Of a stretch of DNA of 64,000 nucleotides, positions 24,131-35,438 are shown one piece after another. The notes under the pieces were generated by a model. The model made no database searches and was not told the origin of the DNA. It saw only the letters and a program-made list of their open reading frames with translations. The DNA is taken from NCBI RefSeq assembly GCF_030253575.1, contig NC_080568.1, forward strand, positions 29,968,501-30,032,500. The letters are read 5' to 3'. Each line of letters starts with the position of its first letter. Within the stretch, counting starts at the first letter, position 1. This DNA is from Rhododendron vialii. Taxonomy: Eukaryota > Streptophyta > Magnoliopsida > Ericales > Ericaceae. The position numbers and the translations under genes are program-made.

Positions 24131-24810
24131 AGTCTTAGAAAGAGGGATAAGGAGGAGCTTATGGATACAAGAAGAGGGTAGCCCATGCTATGCAGCAGCC
24201 CAATCCATAGGATGAAAGAAGCACAAAGAGGTGGCAGCAACAGGAAAATAATAATACCTTCCCCATGAAGTCGTGAGCAACCATCTTTAAACTAAAACTT
24301 TGGGGGTTGGGGGGAATATTAAAATGATAAGCAGGAGTTCACATTGAATTATGCAACAGAGACCACAACAAAATACATCAAACTGCAAACACTAGTAAAT
24401 TTGGTTCTTATTCCAACTACTTACTTTTCACCCAGCGAGAGAAGGGGACCAATTTGCTCTCCGTCCTATTCCAAACTTCCGAACAGATACTTCGTATCTA
24501 CACACATGCCAATCACCAATGAACTTTTTGTATACATATTAATTTCGATGCAAGGAAATGTAGTTGCACAAACATCTTTCACTGTTTGCAATAGCACCAT
24601 AAGTACAAATCATTTCCAAGCATATGGTACAACATAATTACTGGAATACGAAGACAATGTATTTCAATTATCTGTTCAATCTCGAAATCACTAAGACGCA
24701 GACAGATAATCTAAGTTCTAAAAGATAAAGCAACTTTGAACATTGTGATTCGTATTGACGTCAGTGACACATAATATTAGCTCGAATCAAATAAAGAAAG
24801 ATAATCATAC
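24131..24810. other. intron-like remnant of the reductase locus
   Basis: It lies between reductase fragments on the minus strand. I see no frame or repeat in it. Confidence 0.4.
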
Positions 24811-25080
24811 CCAGCTTTTATGATATTTTGAGCCATTCGGTGAACCCATAATTCCAAGACCTATAAATCCAACACATGGTGGCACTTCATCTGCTGCAAC
24901 GGCAAAACTGCATTCTGAATGTAAGGTATAAAATACTAGAACTGCAGGATTGTATATTGGTTTGGGTGGCAAGGTGGTGGTGGCCGGTGAAGGAGGAGGG
25001 GAGGATAAGGAGAGAAGGCACGGTTGATGAGGAGTGAGACGAAGGAGAGGAGGCGTGGTGGAAGAGGGGTAAGACAAAGC
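24811..25080 (-). pseudogene. reductase first exon with transit peptide, frameshifted
   Basis: Minus-strand reading: a Ser/Pro/Thr-rich leader (transit-peptide-like), then ADEVPPCVGFIGLGIMGSP, which is the GxGxxG NADP-binding start of GLYR enzymes. One extra base after GSP shifts the frame; in the shifted frame MAQNIIKAG follows, as expected for the family. A GT follows directly. The promoter side runs into GCGCC palindromes (25104-25159). Confidence 0.82.
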
Positions 25081-25103
25081 AGAGGTGACAATGTTGTATA
25101 ATG

Positions 25104-25160
25104 CGGCTCAGGCGCACTTAGATGCGCCCCGGGCGCATTGTATTGCTCCCGGGCGCATCA
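25104..25160. repeat. GCGCC palindrome cluster 1
   Basis: GGCTCAGGCGCAC, ATGCGCCCCGGGCGCATTG and GCTCCCGGGCGCATC follow one another. Related clusters lie at about 28068-28155, 30643-30660, 30863-30925 and 34890-34955. Confidence 0.85.
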
Positions 25161-25700
25161 TTGTAACTGCACACAAGGCCAAACTTCACAAGTTCGCCAC
25201 GTACGCTCTCAAACTCCGATTTGTACGTGGTTTGAACCGATAAAAAGCTTGATAAGTCTACTTTTTCTAACCACACAAATTTGGATCCAAAATTATTGTC
25301 ATTGAAATGATATGACGAGTTTACCCTCCATGACAAATAAATCATTTCGAGAAAATCTTGCATCACCCACATTTTGAATCAGATAAAAACCTATTCTATA
25401 TGGATAAAGATGGTTTTACAAGGAATATAAGATGGTGGAATTCAACAATTAAAGTAATTACTGTTTTCTAATTAAAAATAGGTCAAACGCAGCACAATTC
25501 AAAGATCAATGGAGCCACTAGATTGAAACATGCTTCCGCAACCTTCTACGCATTCTAAGGTTCTTCAGCACTCACATCCCTAGTTTGAAGGTAATCCGTA
25601 ATTTCTTAAGAGTTTCACAAGATACATAATTCTACACTTCATCAAAGCATACGAAAACCATCTAATCAGTGAAATTCGCCCAACGTGGGACTTATTATCA
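25160..25700. repeat. one arm of the foldback family, copy 3
   Basis: The arm includes TCAAACTCCGATTTGTACGT, GGTTTGAACCGATA and GTTTACCCTCCATGAC, matching the right arms at 30930 and 34960. Its far part (TTGGTGTCTACACCACC near 25714) matches the reverse complement of sequence at about 34310. Only this arm is seen next to the GCGCC cluster. Confidence 0.65.
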
Positions 25701-25714
25701 CGAATCCAATTTTT

Positions 25715-25935
25715 GGTGTCTACACCACCAACACTATCACTCAACCCCTACGACTACCAGACCACCTCCACCACCATTTTTTGATGTCCTCTTCATGCCA
25801 AGGGTCCTGTGGCTGCCAACTCACCGCATTAACCATTGTACTTCACCACTCCACCTTCACCACCACAACAACCTCTTCAGCACTCAACCACCATCACTTC
25901 ACCACCACTTCCACCATTATTTCCACGTCATCGAG
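25715..25935. repeat. CCACCA-rich imperfect repeat
   Basis: Dense ACCACC/CACCAC units. The opposite-strand counterpart (GTGGTGG) fills 26380-27030, with further pieces at 27810-27915 and, as ACCACC, at 31280-31420 and 35310-35440. Confidence 0.75.
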
Positions 25936-26379
25936 ACCATAAAATTAATTTAAAATAAGTTCTAAATAGCAGAATCTACCAACATTTTGTAATCACAACC
26001 TGCACTATGACAAAATACAGTTAAAATATTTTGAAGTCTAACAAATTGAGAATGTTCTGAATTTTTCAGATTGAGACTAATTTCAATGTCATCGTCAACA
26101 CTGCAAAACCACCACCACCAAAACAACGTCAATGATATTCTCAATTCAAAAATATCAAAAATATTTGCCATTTCAATTTCCTTCAATGCACCGCATTACA
26201 ATTGCCATGACGACCACCACCGGTGCAATGATCAACGGAAAAAGATTGAGAACTATTTCATACTTTAGAGATTGAAAAAAAATAGTTTTTTTTATTCTAC
26301 AATTTTTAAAATTCACCACCTCACGGACACCACTACTGCCGCCACAAAAATGCATGAGAAATTTGTTGTGGTAAAAAGG

Positions 26380-27030
26380 TGTAGGCAGAGGTTTGGTAGT
26401 GGTGGTTGTAGTGGAAGTAGATAAATGATGATGGTGATGCGGTGGTAGTTGTTGTAAAGTGTTGGTGGTGTATGTGATAGGAAGGTACTGTAAGTGGTGA
26501 AGTGATGGTGGTGGATGGGTGGTGTTGCGGTTGCAGTGTTAGCGAGGTAACGTGGTTAAGGAGGTGTGGTAGTTGTGGCAGTAGTAAGATAGTATGTGAT
26601 TGTAAGGTGGCGGGGGTGGTAGGGTAGGGGTGGTGGAGGTATGGTAGTTGTGGTGATAAACTGATGGCATTGAAGACGAAATGAGCGCATGGTGATAAGG
26701 TGGAGGTGTGGTAGTCAAGTCATGGTGAGTAAGTGGTAATGTTGGAGGTGGTTGTAGTGGATTGGAGGTGCATGTAATGGTGAAATGATGGTGTGTAGCT
26801 AGGTAGTAGTGGTGGTGGAAGTGTGGTGTTGATAGTGATGGCCAAAATGCTGATTGAGATGATAGCGATGGTAGCGGTAGTAAGATAGCGGTTGTGAGGG
26901 GGAAATAGTTTAGTGGCCAGTGACTTGGAAATCATCATATGGCTGGTGATAGTCGTGGTGGTGAAATGATGGCTTTGAGGTGGTGGTAGTGGTCATGGTA
27001 GTGTGTAGTGGGCCGAAATATTAGATGGTT
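26380..27030. repeat. GTGGTG-rich purine/G-biased tract, about 650 bp
   Basis: Diverged GGTGGT/GGTAGT/GTGATG units on the plus strand, with almost no C. Open frames here are artefacts of the repeat. 25936-26380 between the two tracts has no gene. Confidence 0.75.
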
Positions 27031-27074
27031 CAAAGGGGTCATAGGGGTGATATCACTGTGGACTCATCGTTCAG

Positions 27075-27735
27075 TTGTCTCAGTTCATTTATAGGTCAAG
27101 ACACATCTTGACATTTCACATCACATGTTTTCCGAACAATAGGCGAACTTCTGAGCGTCTTGCAAAGCCTCTTAAGTATAATCGAACGTTTGATACTAAC
27201 TTTGCTCGGGAAGTATTTCTATCACTCGGTGAGGTCCTTTCACTTGGTAAACTTTCCATTGTTCTTAGGAAGCTGTTTACGATCGGTAGAACTTTAAGCA
27301 TCTAGAAATGTGTTTGCTCAGGATAGCGTTCGGACACTGCCTTTATGGAACCTTCTAGAAGCCTCTGATGATATGTGGGTGTCTTCTCTGATAACCGAGG
27401 TGACATCTCTGATTGATGTGATTGTCCGACATTGACAAACACGGCTCTGCAATCTCCAAGAAGCGACGTTCATTAAATGTTCCTGACATATGACGTCATC
27501 CGAAAGTGACAAAGCACGTGGGCTGTAGAACTAGCCTATGCAGCACTCTACATCTTTGCCTATAAATAGAGGAATGCCCTTTCTAGGGCGAGATCGGACC
27601 TTTTCTCTCAACTACTTTCTTCTCTCTCCTAGCAAATTTCTTACCAAACCTCTTACTCCTCCACTTACTGACTTGTTCGTCGAAGCTTCTTCCTGGAGGA
27701 ACACCCCCCTCCGTTTCTACAGGTACGCGAAGATC
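27075..27735 (+). mobile_element. LTR remnant, Gypsy/Tat-like, second member
   Basis: It has a TATA box (CCTATAAATAGAGG, about 27560), pyrimidine-rich leader sequence, and the end motif TTCGTCGAAGCTTCTTCCTG with CACCCCCCTCCG. It is diverged from the 10.5-kb copy. The flanking GTGGTG repeat continues on both sides (up to 27030 and from 27805), suggesting insertion into that repeat. Confidence 0.55.
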
Positions 27736-27954
27736 AACTCAGCATTTCCACGGTTTATCGAAAGGAGAAAAAGGTTCAAGAAGACCACGGTAAAATTAGC
27801 CCCCCACATAGTGGTGATGTGGTGAAACGATTGCGATTGTAGTGAAATGACAACGGTGATGTAGTGGTAGTGATGGAGATTTGGTGGTAGTAGTGGTAAA
27901 GCGGTGGTGGTGGTTATGCCCTGATATGGGAACTTAAATTGGTGAATTGGTTCT

Positions 27955-28068
27955 CTACTTGGGTGGCAAGATGGTAGTGGTGGCGGCGGCGGAGAGAAGG
28001 GAGGAAGAGGAGAGGAGGCATGTTTGACAAGGAGTGAGAAGGAGGAGAGTAGGCGTTGTGTATGATGC
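27955..28068 (-). pseudogene. reductase 5' exon fragment (copy C)
   Basis: TTGGGTGGCAAGATGG, GGAGGAAGAGGAGAGGAGGC and GAGAAGGAGGAGAGTAGGCG match the reductase leader exon of 24955-25080. It stops at the GCGCC cluster, as the other copies do. No other reductase exon lies next to it. Confidence 0.6.
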
Positions 28069-28160
28069 ACCTCAGGCAAAGTTACATGCGCCCCGGGCGC
28101 ATTCAAGGATCCAGTAATGTGCCTCCGGCGCATTGTATTGCGCCCGGGCGTATCCTCGTA
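28068..28160. repeat. GCGCC palindrome cluster 2
   Basis: CACCTCAGGC, ATGCGCCCCGGGCGCATTC, GTGCCTCCGGCGCATTG and TTGCGCCCGGGCGTATC in a row. Confidence 0.85.
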
Positions 28161-29003
28161 ACTTCACATAAAAAAAACCAAAGCCTAGGAAGCCTCAAGA
28201 CTCTACACGAGATGTTCCAATCAAGACACAACATTCTATTCTCATCAGACTTCCTCACATGCCTCCATTAGCTCACATAAGCCCTGATGTCTTAGATCAC
28301 TTCACAGACCAATGATTGTGCTGAAAGGTGCGATGATTCCTTTATTCGACCAGTGATAGAAGCTTCAAGTTCGAACCCCCTCTATGGGCCTATATCCAAA
28401 GACAAAATTAATTAGTTGAATCAAATCCTTACTCGCTCAAAAAATAAATTGATGGGCTAACTCCTATCCATAGTTCAAACAGTCCACGCTAGAATTAAAA
28501 ATGGCATGACTGGACATTAATAAATGGTCTATTACTTATAACTACTCCAATGGTACTTCCCTGATAACTTATGATCCCTCAAATTACTCAACTTTGGGGG
28601 GTTGATTGTGCTTTACTTGAAAAAACCAAAAAAGCCATCATCGTGGAAGAGTGACTCATTATCCATGGGGCATTATCCTCATCTGGATCCATTGGAATAT
28701 GTCTGGCCGATTCATGTTCCTGGAAAAATAAAAATTATGAGAAAATACACTACGATAAACATTCTCATAACACCAACGAAATCACGGACATTAAACACCT
28801 GAAAAAATTGCGGATGGTATGATGCTTGGAAAGACAAAGGCGGATTACTAATGTTGTGTGTGATGAAGGTGTTCGAATATCCTAATCACATAAAACATCA
28901 GTAAAAGCAATTACACTACACATGGCTTCTGAACAAAAGAGAAAAACAATAAAATGTAGCCAATGTGAAATCAAGTTGTTAAGATCTTTAAACCAACTAA
29001 GAC
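28161..29003. other. gene-free stretch
   Basis: No coding signal or repeat structure that I can support. Confidence 0.4.
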
Positions 29004-29660
29004 GAGGCTTTCAAAGCCCTTCTTTAGATTGATACACTTTGCAATCCTTTGACTGTTTGGATTTTACCGTTTGCAGGTGAGATAAAACTAAATACTGATG
29101 GATGTTGGTATGACCTCAACAATAGAGATGGATTTCGAGGAGCTTTCAGAGATCATACGGCAACATGGATCCTAGGATTCTATGGGACGCTGGACTGTAA
29201 CTCAAGCCTTGAAGCTGAAATTTGGGCAATTTGCACTTTTGCGGAGGCTTGAAGATCATCCTTGAGAATGGATTACCCAATGTTAAAACTTAAAATTGAA
29301 TTAGACTCTAGTGTTTCAGTGAAACTCATCAACGAAGGACGATGGTGCCCCTATGGATCATCCCCAACGCCCTCTAGTGGAAGATGCAAAGATGCTGGCA
29401 GCTAAAACTAATACAAGGATTGGGCTTACATATCGCCAAGCGAATCAAACTGCGGACTGTCTTGCTCGCTTGGGAGCTGAGCAAAATGAAATCTTAGTTG
29501 TTTTAGAGCAAGTTCCCTTCGCTGCGAGGGAGTTTGAGCTTGCAGATTGCCTTGGAGTTGGACACCTAACGGCGTGGTTTGTAGTTTGCATGTTTGTCTC
29601 TATGACTTTGCTGTTGTTTAGCCAGTTAATGAAATTTCCGCCGTTGAACCAAAAAAAAAA
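29004..29660 (+). mobile_element. LINE RNase H-like remnant, duplicated copy
   Basis: GEIKLNTDGCWYDLNNRDGF, then SSLEAEIWAICTFAEA and TYRQANQTADCLARLGAEQN. Here the IWAI codon run is not followed by the stop seen in the first copy, but a later stop and frame change are present. An A-tail ends it at about 29660. Confidence 0.8.
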
Positions 29661-30653
29661 GCGACATCACATGATGCAGCTACTTCTTTGGGAGATGATT
29701 TATTTATCCTGGATTCAACCTATCGAACCTATAAAACCATTAAATCACTTGCTACATAGTAAGGGTTCAATGTCAAACTATTATGGACGGAAAACCCAAG
29801 TACAAGGCATTGCTGGGAAGGGGTTGAGGAAGATTTTGCTGTGACTGTACAAGTTATAATTAGTTCAAACTTTTCACATAGGCACAACTGCACAATAGCA
29901 AAGTGCTGTTTTACAATCAGAAAAAGGACTGCTCGTACCTTGTACTTGTCCTTACTACAAACATGGGAGACAAGAAGAGAAACTTGCAAAGTACATGCCC
30001 AACCCAAAGCAGGGAAAAAAAAAAAACACAATCAACCAAGAGCTGCAAGGAGAACAACTTCTAATCCTTTGATTGGTTTTTCAAAGTTACTTTTAGTGCT
30101 TCGGTGACAGCTGAGAAGTCCTTGTCACTAAGGCCGCAAGATTTACCCACCTTGTACAGTTTGTTTGTTGGGGCTGCAGTCTGTGCAGGTTGGGAAACAG
30201 ATTTGGCTAATCCTAGAGCAAGCCGCAAGTCCTCCTACATAAAAATTTGCACTAAAATGGCAGAGCGGATTTATACAAGCCACAACACCGACAATCTTGG
30301 TTAGTTACAAACTTTTGTTGATGTTTCAGGAGAAATGCGGTAGGATACAGGGATTGGACCATTGAAGGGCCTTTCATTGAAAACATAGGTGCACTAATGG
30401 TGCCTGGTGAAACTACTTGCAGTTCAATAAAAATGGATATTCGAAGATGCTTAACCACAAGAGGATTCTCATAGAATTCTACAAAATGGACTGTATCTTG
30501 GTTTGGGTGGCAAGGTTGTGGTGGTGAAGGAGGAAGGGGAGGATGAGGAGACAAGTCATGGTTGATGATGAGTGAGTGAGACGGAGGAGAAGAGGCATGG
30601 TGGATGAGGGCTAAGACAGAGTAGAGGTGACATTGTTGTATTATGCGCCTCAG
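29004..30653 (+). repeat. segmental duplication A, copy 2
   Basis: Collinear with 21359-22997. It carries the LINE RNase H part (29085-29500), its A-tail near 29650, two reductase exons and the reductase 5' piece. Small indels separate the copies. Confidence 0.88.
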
Positions 30654-30655
30654 GC
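30061..30655 (-). pseudogene. reductase last two exons plus 5' piece (copy B)
   Basis: Minus strand: last exon 30061-30233, ending LKNQSKD and a stop TAG; penultimate exon about 30316-30423 (VVSPGTISAPMFSMKGPSMV, QSLYPTAFLLKHQQK); and a leader-exon-like piece at about 30490-30650. The middle of the enzyme is absent. It is the duplicate of copy A and ends at a GCGCC palindrome (30643-30660). Confidence 0.8.
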
Positions 30656-30714
30656 GCACCTACTTGGTTAACTGATTCAGAAATGCTAAACAAGCTTTGA
30701 TGATAAAAAATAAC

Positions 30715-31300
30715 TTGTTTTTAGGTACAAATAACTTTGGATCAATACTACTTGGGTTAGAAATAGAATTAACAAGCTTTCTAATGGTTCAAACCTTACA
30801 AAAATCGGAGTTCGAGAGTGTCCGGAACAAGACTGGAAAGTTTGACAAATTATGGAGTATGAGGGCGCCGCGCCTAGGCTCCATTTTGTGCGCCCTGGGC
30901 GCAATAAGATGCGTCTCAGGCGCATTGAAGATCAAAAATTTGTCAAATTTTGCGGGCTTCTCCCGAACACTTTCGAACTCCGATTTTCACAAAGTTTGAA
31001 CCAATAGAAAGTTTGTTGAGTCTACTTTTTAACCCAAGTAGTTCGGATCCAATATTGTTCGTATTCCAAATGATATGACTATTTTACCCTTAGTGAGTCG
31101 AAAAGTAAATCGTTCCTTTAATTAACGTTGGCATCACCATCATTTTAAAATGGATAAAGACTCGTTATATATCGATAAAGAGTGTTTTTAAAGTACTAAA
31201 AGATAATAGAATCCAACCATAAAAATAATGAAGTTTTAGTTCATGAAAAATTGGTAGAATATAGACCACTGAAAATGTCATGGGAGCACTACCACCCCTC
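30715..31300. repeat. foldback element, copy 1 (left arm truncated)
   Basis: The left arm (from TTAGGTACAAATAACTTTGG) and right arm pair around a GC-rich centre (30863-30925: GGGCGCCGCGCCTAGG, GCGCCCTGGGCGCA, GATGCGTCTCAGGCGCATTG). Paired phrases are AAAATCGGAGTTCGAGAGTG with CACTTTCGAACTCCGATTTT, and TACTTGGGTTAGAAA with TTTTTAACCCAAGTA. The right arm runs further than the left, whose outer part is missing where duplication A abuts. Confidence 0.85.
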
Positions 31301-31860
31301 CGCCACCAACAATGCTGCCGTAACACAATCCTTCCACCACCATGATCACTTGATCACCTACACTACCATCACGTCAGCACCTCTATCACCACACTTCCAC
31401 TCTGCGATAGTGGTGGCCAACTGTAATGATCTCAAAACATCCTAAAATATCTCAATAGTAAAGAAACGTTTCTAACTTCTTGTTCTTTTCATCCCAAGAA
31501 ACAACCCCACAAGACACTCATAATACATCTATTTTTTTGTTATTAAGTCTAGATTATCCACTACCTAGTGAGTTGAGGTTAGCAAAAATGATATACATAA
31601 ATTAAAAGCTGTAATGCATAACCAGAAAAAGAATTTGAACAACTCATTGTTGCCTTTATTGTTGTTCATTTATTCTTCACTCGATTCCCATTCATTTTTT
31701 AGCATGAGATAGTGGAATCCACAACCCAAATGTGGAAATTGATGGACTACATGCATGCGATTCATGTGCTATATGATTTAGGAAATATTCACCATCCATT
31801 ATTTCATTTGCTTTTTTATTGCATGTCACTACTTGAGAAGTTATGATTGAAGGTGTGTAA

Positions 31861-32085
31861 AAAAATCTTGGCAACAAAAGAAAATCAGTTTAGAAGAGGT
31901 CATGGGCGGTCGGCTTTGTGCCTAGTTTGTAATGGAGCTCCAGAATCGATTGAACGTTTGCTTTTTGATTGTTTGTGGGCAAGAGCGGTGTGGTTTGGTT
32001 CCCATTGAATCTCGATCGTGGAAGGGGGCCTCCTGCTCTTAAATGGACATCCCAAGTGATTGACTTGGGGAAATCTAAAGGATAG
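31861..32085 (+). mobile_element. LINE zf-RVT fragment (+)
   Basis: Plus-strand reading LATKENQFRRGHGRSALCLV, then CNGAPESIERLLFDCLWARAVWF, shows the CxxC...H...C pattern of zf-RVT. It is cut by the poly-T at 32090, where a minus-strand LINE tail begins. Confidence 0.7.
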
Positions 32086-32087
32086 TG

Positions 32088-32700
32088 AAGAAGTTTTTTT
32101 TTTTTTTTTTGGGAAGTTGCACATTTTATACCAACCAACACAAAAACAAGGGGGGATCCACCCACTGTACAAAATATTTACAAAGGAAACTCCTCACTAC
32201 AATCTGCCAAAAAAACTACAAAATTAAGTATCAAGAACTTTGCTTGAAATATTTCAGAGACTGCATAATCTTTGGTTCTCAAGGGAGTGGGGGAAATGCT
32301 CCAAAGTACACACACGAAGTCTGACATTATCCTCAATACAAGCATGCACTGCATCAGCCCTTCTGCTTCTACAAGCAAAACTCGAGAGTTCCTTTCCATC
32401 CATAGATAGTAGAACCCAGCTGCCAAGACTAGCTTGAACAAAAAAGAACTGAAGCTCGTCCCCTTACAATGATCAATAGCCCACTTAATTTCACACTTAA
32501 TTCCAAATGCTGCTGGAATAGCTACATTCAAAGAACAGGTGTTGCAACGTTTCATCACTTTGAGAGCACAATACACAACCAGGATCAATCGTCATCCCCC
32601 ATCTACAAAGTCTCTCCTTTGTAGCTAACCTCTTCAAGCAAGCTAACCATAAAATGAACGACCACTTTGAAACACTTCTAGGAAACCACACTATTGAAGC
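32088..32700 (-). mobile_element. LINE 3' remnant (-) with poly-A tail
   Basis: On the minus strand, KWSFILWLACLKRLATKERL, then GCVLCSQSDETLQHLFFECS is zf-RVT, followed by FYYLWMERNSRV. The plus-strand T run at 32091-32110 is its A-tail. It appears to have inserted into plus-strand LINE sequence. Confidence 0.75.
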
Positions 32701-33114
32701 CCGCTGAACTGTCCCTCCTCTGTGCCTAAGCCTCCCAAGTGAGCTTGCTTAGTATTGTATTGGCCAGTAGGGGAAATAACTCATATAACTTCATCTTCCC
32801 TTGCCCTTCGAGGTCGAATTGAACTTGGAATTGAATTCTAAATCTGTTGAATCAAGGTGGATCTTGGTCTTGGCCAATTCCATTCTCCATCTTGATAATA
32901 AAGAGTTGATTGGTCAGGTTTCTTCGATTGGCGATTGCTTGGCATATCTGAAACTCTCCGGAATGATATTATTTTTAGGGGGTTACTATAAACCCTTTGG
33001 ACACCATGGGTAGAGCATGGGTAGCCCATATGGAGTTTCTTAATTTCTCAGTGATTCCTTCTGTCCCTAAGGCTAACCTTAGCGAAGGGCCTGAAAACTC
33101 TCTCTGGAAGGATC

Positions 33115-33625
33115 CAGACTTTATGATTCTCGCAAAATCAACCGCGATGTTGCTATGGGGAAATATGAATTTGCGGGGATGGTGGCGGTAGCGGTGAGGA
33201 ACCACGAGGGGAAGCTGGTGGATGGATTAACCAAGCAGGTGAAGTTTGCCTCAAGTTTTTCAAGGGGGAGGCTTTGGCAATCAAGCAAGCTTGTTTACTT
33301 GTTAAAGCAATGTGGATCAACCAAGCGACGATAGAATCGGATAACAAGCAGGCGATTATGCTTAGCATTTCTGAATCAGTTCCACCATGGAAAGTAGCAG
33401 CTATAATTATGGATATCGGAGATTTGGCTCAAGAGCAGGGGATTTCTTTCGGCTTGGTTAGAAGATCAGTGAATCAGGTGGCGCATGAGGTGGCCTCCTT
33501 GGCAAAGACGAGCAAGCTTCCTCTTGACTGGAGGGCTAGGCTAATCCTCCTCGTTCAACTGTCTTTTTTAAGCTTTGATAGCTCTTTTTTTTAGCCTTGA
33601 AGGCAAGATTGGCCGATAAAAAAAA
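33115..33625 (+). mobile_element. LINE RNase H-like remnant
   Basis: VAVRNHEGKLVDG, then after a one-base frameshift MAIKQACLLVKAMWINQATI, ESDNKQAIM and RRSVNQVAHEVASLAKT: the RVT_3 fold. The tail GGCCGATAAAAAAAAAG ends it. The same tail in reverse is at 38200. 32701-33114 has no clear assignment. Confidence 0.75.
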
Positions 33626-34520
33626 AGAAGGGAAACTAATGTTTACGCTCTCTCTCAAAAGCAATCTTTAATGTTAGTCTAGGCTTAGTTATTTTTGATT
33701 CATGTCCTCCTTTTCGAGAATTTCAATTCAATGAGGATTTTTTTTTTTTTTTTGCTATTCGTTAAACCTAATGTCGCAAAATATCAAGATACATAACAAA
33801 GTAATACTATTGGAACTTCATCAATGCCACAGAATACGTTTAGAACCATTTCTCCATTTTTGTTATATGTATCAGAGACTCTTCTTAATAAAGGAATCGA
33901 ATGGCTTTAGAATGTTGGGGATTTATTCCATCATAATCATAAAACGCTAACAATCAGAAATGGCAAGAAACACTAAAATCATGAACTCAAATAATCAAAG
34001 ATACTACTTAGACGAATAGGGAGAAATAGTCAGCGAGATGGATGAGAGGCACGACATCTGTCCTACAGCCATATTTGCTTCTTTTCGTATAAGTTCTAAT
34101 GGATACAACTCAAAAATCTTACAGTTTGTCTCTACGTTACACTATTGGTGGAAAACATGGATGCAGAGTATGAATTGAATTGCCTATATAAAATAAAGGA
34201 GATAGAGAGAACTTAAAATGCATTAAAACCAATGTGGATGGTCCTCTATTATTTATAGAACTCCAAAAACATTTTCCCAAGAGTCACGCCCGCAAAACAG
34301 TGGTGGTATGGACACCAAATTTGGGGTTTTAAATATATAAGCCCTGTCAAGCGTACTTCTTAGGATTATCCCAATGATGAAGCAGTTTTTATGTGCTTCG
34401 ATGAATTGTGGAAAGCCTTATGAATTCTCTAGAACTCTTAAGAAATAAAAGAGTACCTTAGAGTTGGAATGTAAGTATAGAATGCAACTTAGAATGAGTT
34501 GAGAGGCGTGAAAATGTGTT
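33626..34520. other. gene-free AT-rich stretch
   Basis: No coding signal. Its last part (from about 34310) resembles outer foldback-arm sequence at 25600-25730 in reverse. Confidence 0.4.
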
Positions 34521-34529
34521 TTAGCTTCA

Positions 34530-35310
34530 GTGGCTCCAACAATCTTTTAATTAGTCTACTTTCGATCAACTTTTTATAAACTAAAATCCATTATTTTTAT
34601 GGTTTGATACAACCATCTTATAATACGTCGAATACCCTCTTTATCGATATAAAATTGTTTTCGGTCTGGTTTAAAATAAAGGAGATACAAATGTTTTACA
34701 AAATGATTTATTTTTTTGCTCACTGAAGGTAAAATAGTCACATCTTTTTAGGTACAAATAACTTTAGATCAAAACTACTTGGGTTAGAAAATAGACTTAA
34801 CAAGCTTTCAAAGGGTTCAAACCTAGCGAAAATCGGAGTTCGAGAGTGTCCGGAAAGAGACTGGAAAGTTTGACAAATTATGGAGTTTGAGGGCGCCGCG
34901 CCTAGGCGCCATTTCATGCGCCTGGAGCGCAATAAGATGCGCCTCAGGCTCATTGAAGATCAAAAATTTGTCAAATTTTGTGGGCTTCTCCCGAACACTT
35001 CCGAACTTCAATTTTCGCAAAGTTTGAACCGATAGAAAGCTTGTTAAGTCTAATTTTTAACCCAAGTAGTTTGGATCCAATATTGTTGGTATTCCAAATA
35101 ATATGACTGTTTTACCCTTAGTGAGTCGAAAAGTAAATCGTTCCTGTAATTAACGCTGGCATCACCTTCATTTTAAAATGGATAAAGTCCTATAATATAT
35201 CGATAAAGAGGGTTTTAAAAGTACTAAAAGATAGTAGAATCCAGCCATAAAAATAATGAAGTTTTATTTTATGAAAAATTGGTAGTAAACAGACCACTAA
35301 AAAGATCATG
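34530..35310. repeat. foldback element, copy 2, arms about 350 bp
   Basis: Left arm about 34530-34885, GC-rich centre 34890-34955 (GGCGCCGCGCCTAGGCGCC, ATGCGCCTGGAGCGCA, GATGCGCCTCAGGCTCATTG), right arm about 34960-35310. Distant pairs include CCCTCTTTATCGATATA with TATATCGATAAAGAGGG, and CTCACTGAAGGTAAAATAGT with ACTGTTTTACCCTTAGTGAG. The order is the same as in copy 1. Transcribed through, it would form a long hairpin RNA. Confidence 0.88.
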
Positions 35311-35438
35311 GGAGCACTACCACCCCTCCGCCACCAACAATGTTGCCATAACACAATCCTTCCACCACCATGATCACTTGACCACCTACACCACCTCTAC
35401 CACCACACTTCCACTCTGCGATAACGGTGGCCAACTGT

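Noticed and set aside
25669-25953. His/Thr/Pro-rich frames
   Set aside because: They are translations of the CCACCA repeat.
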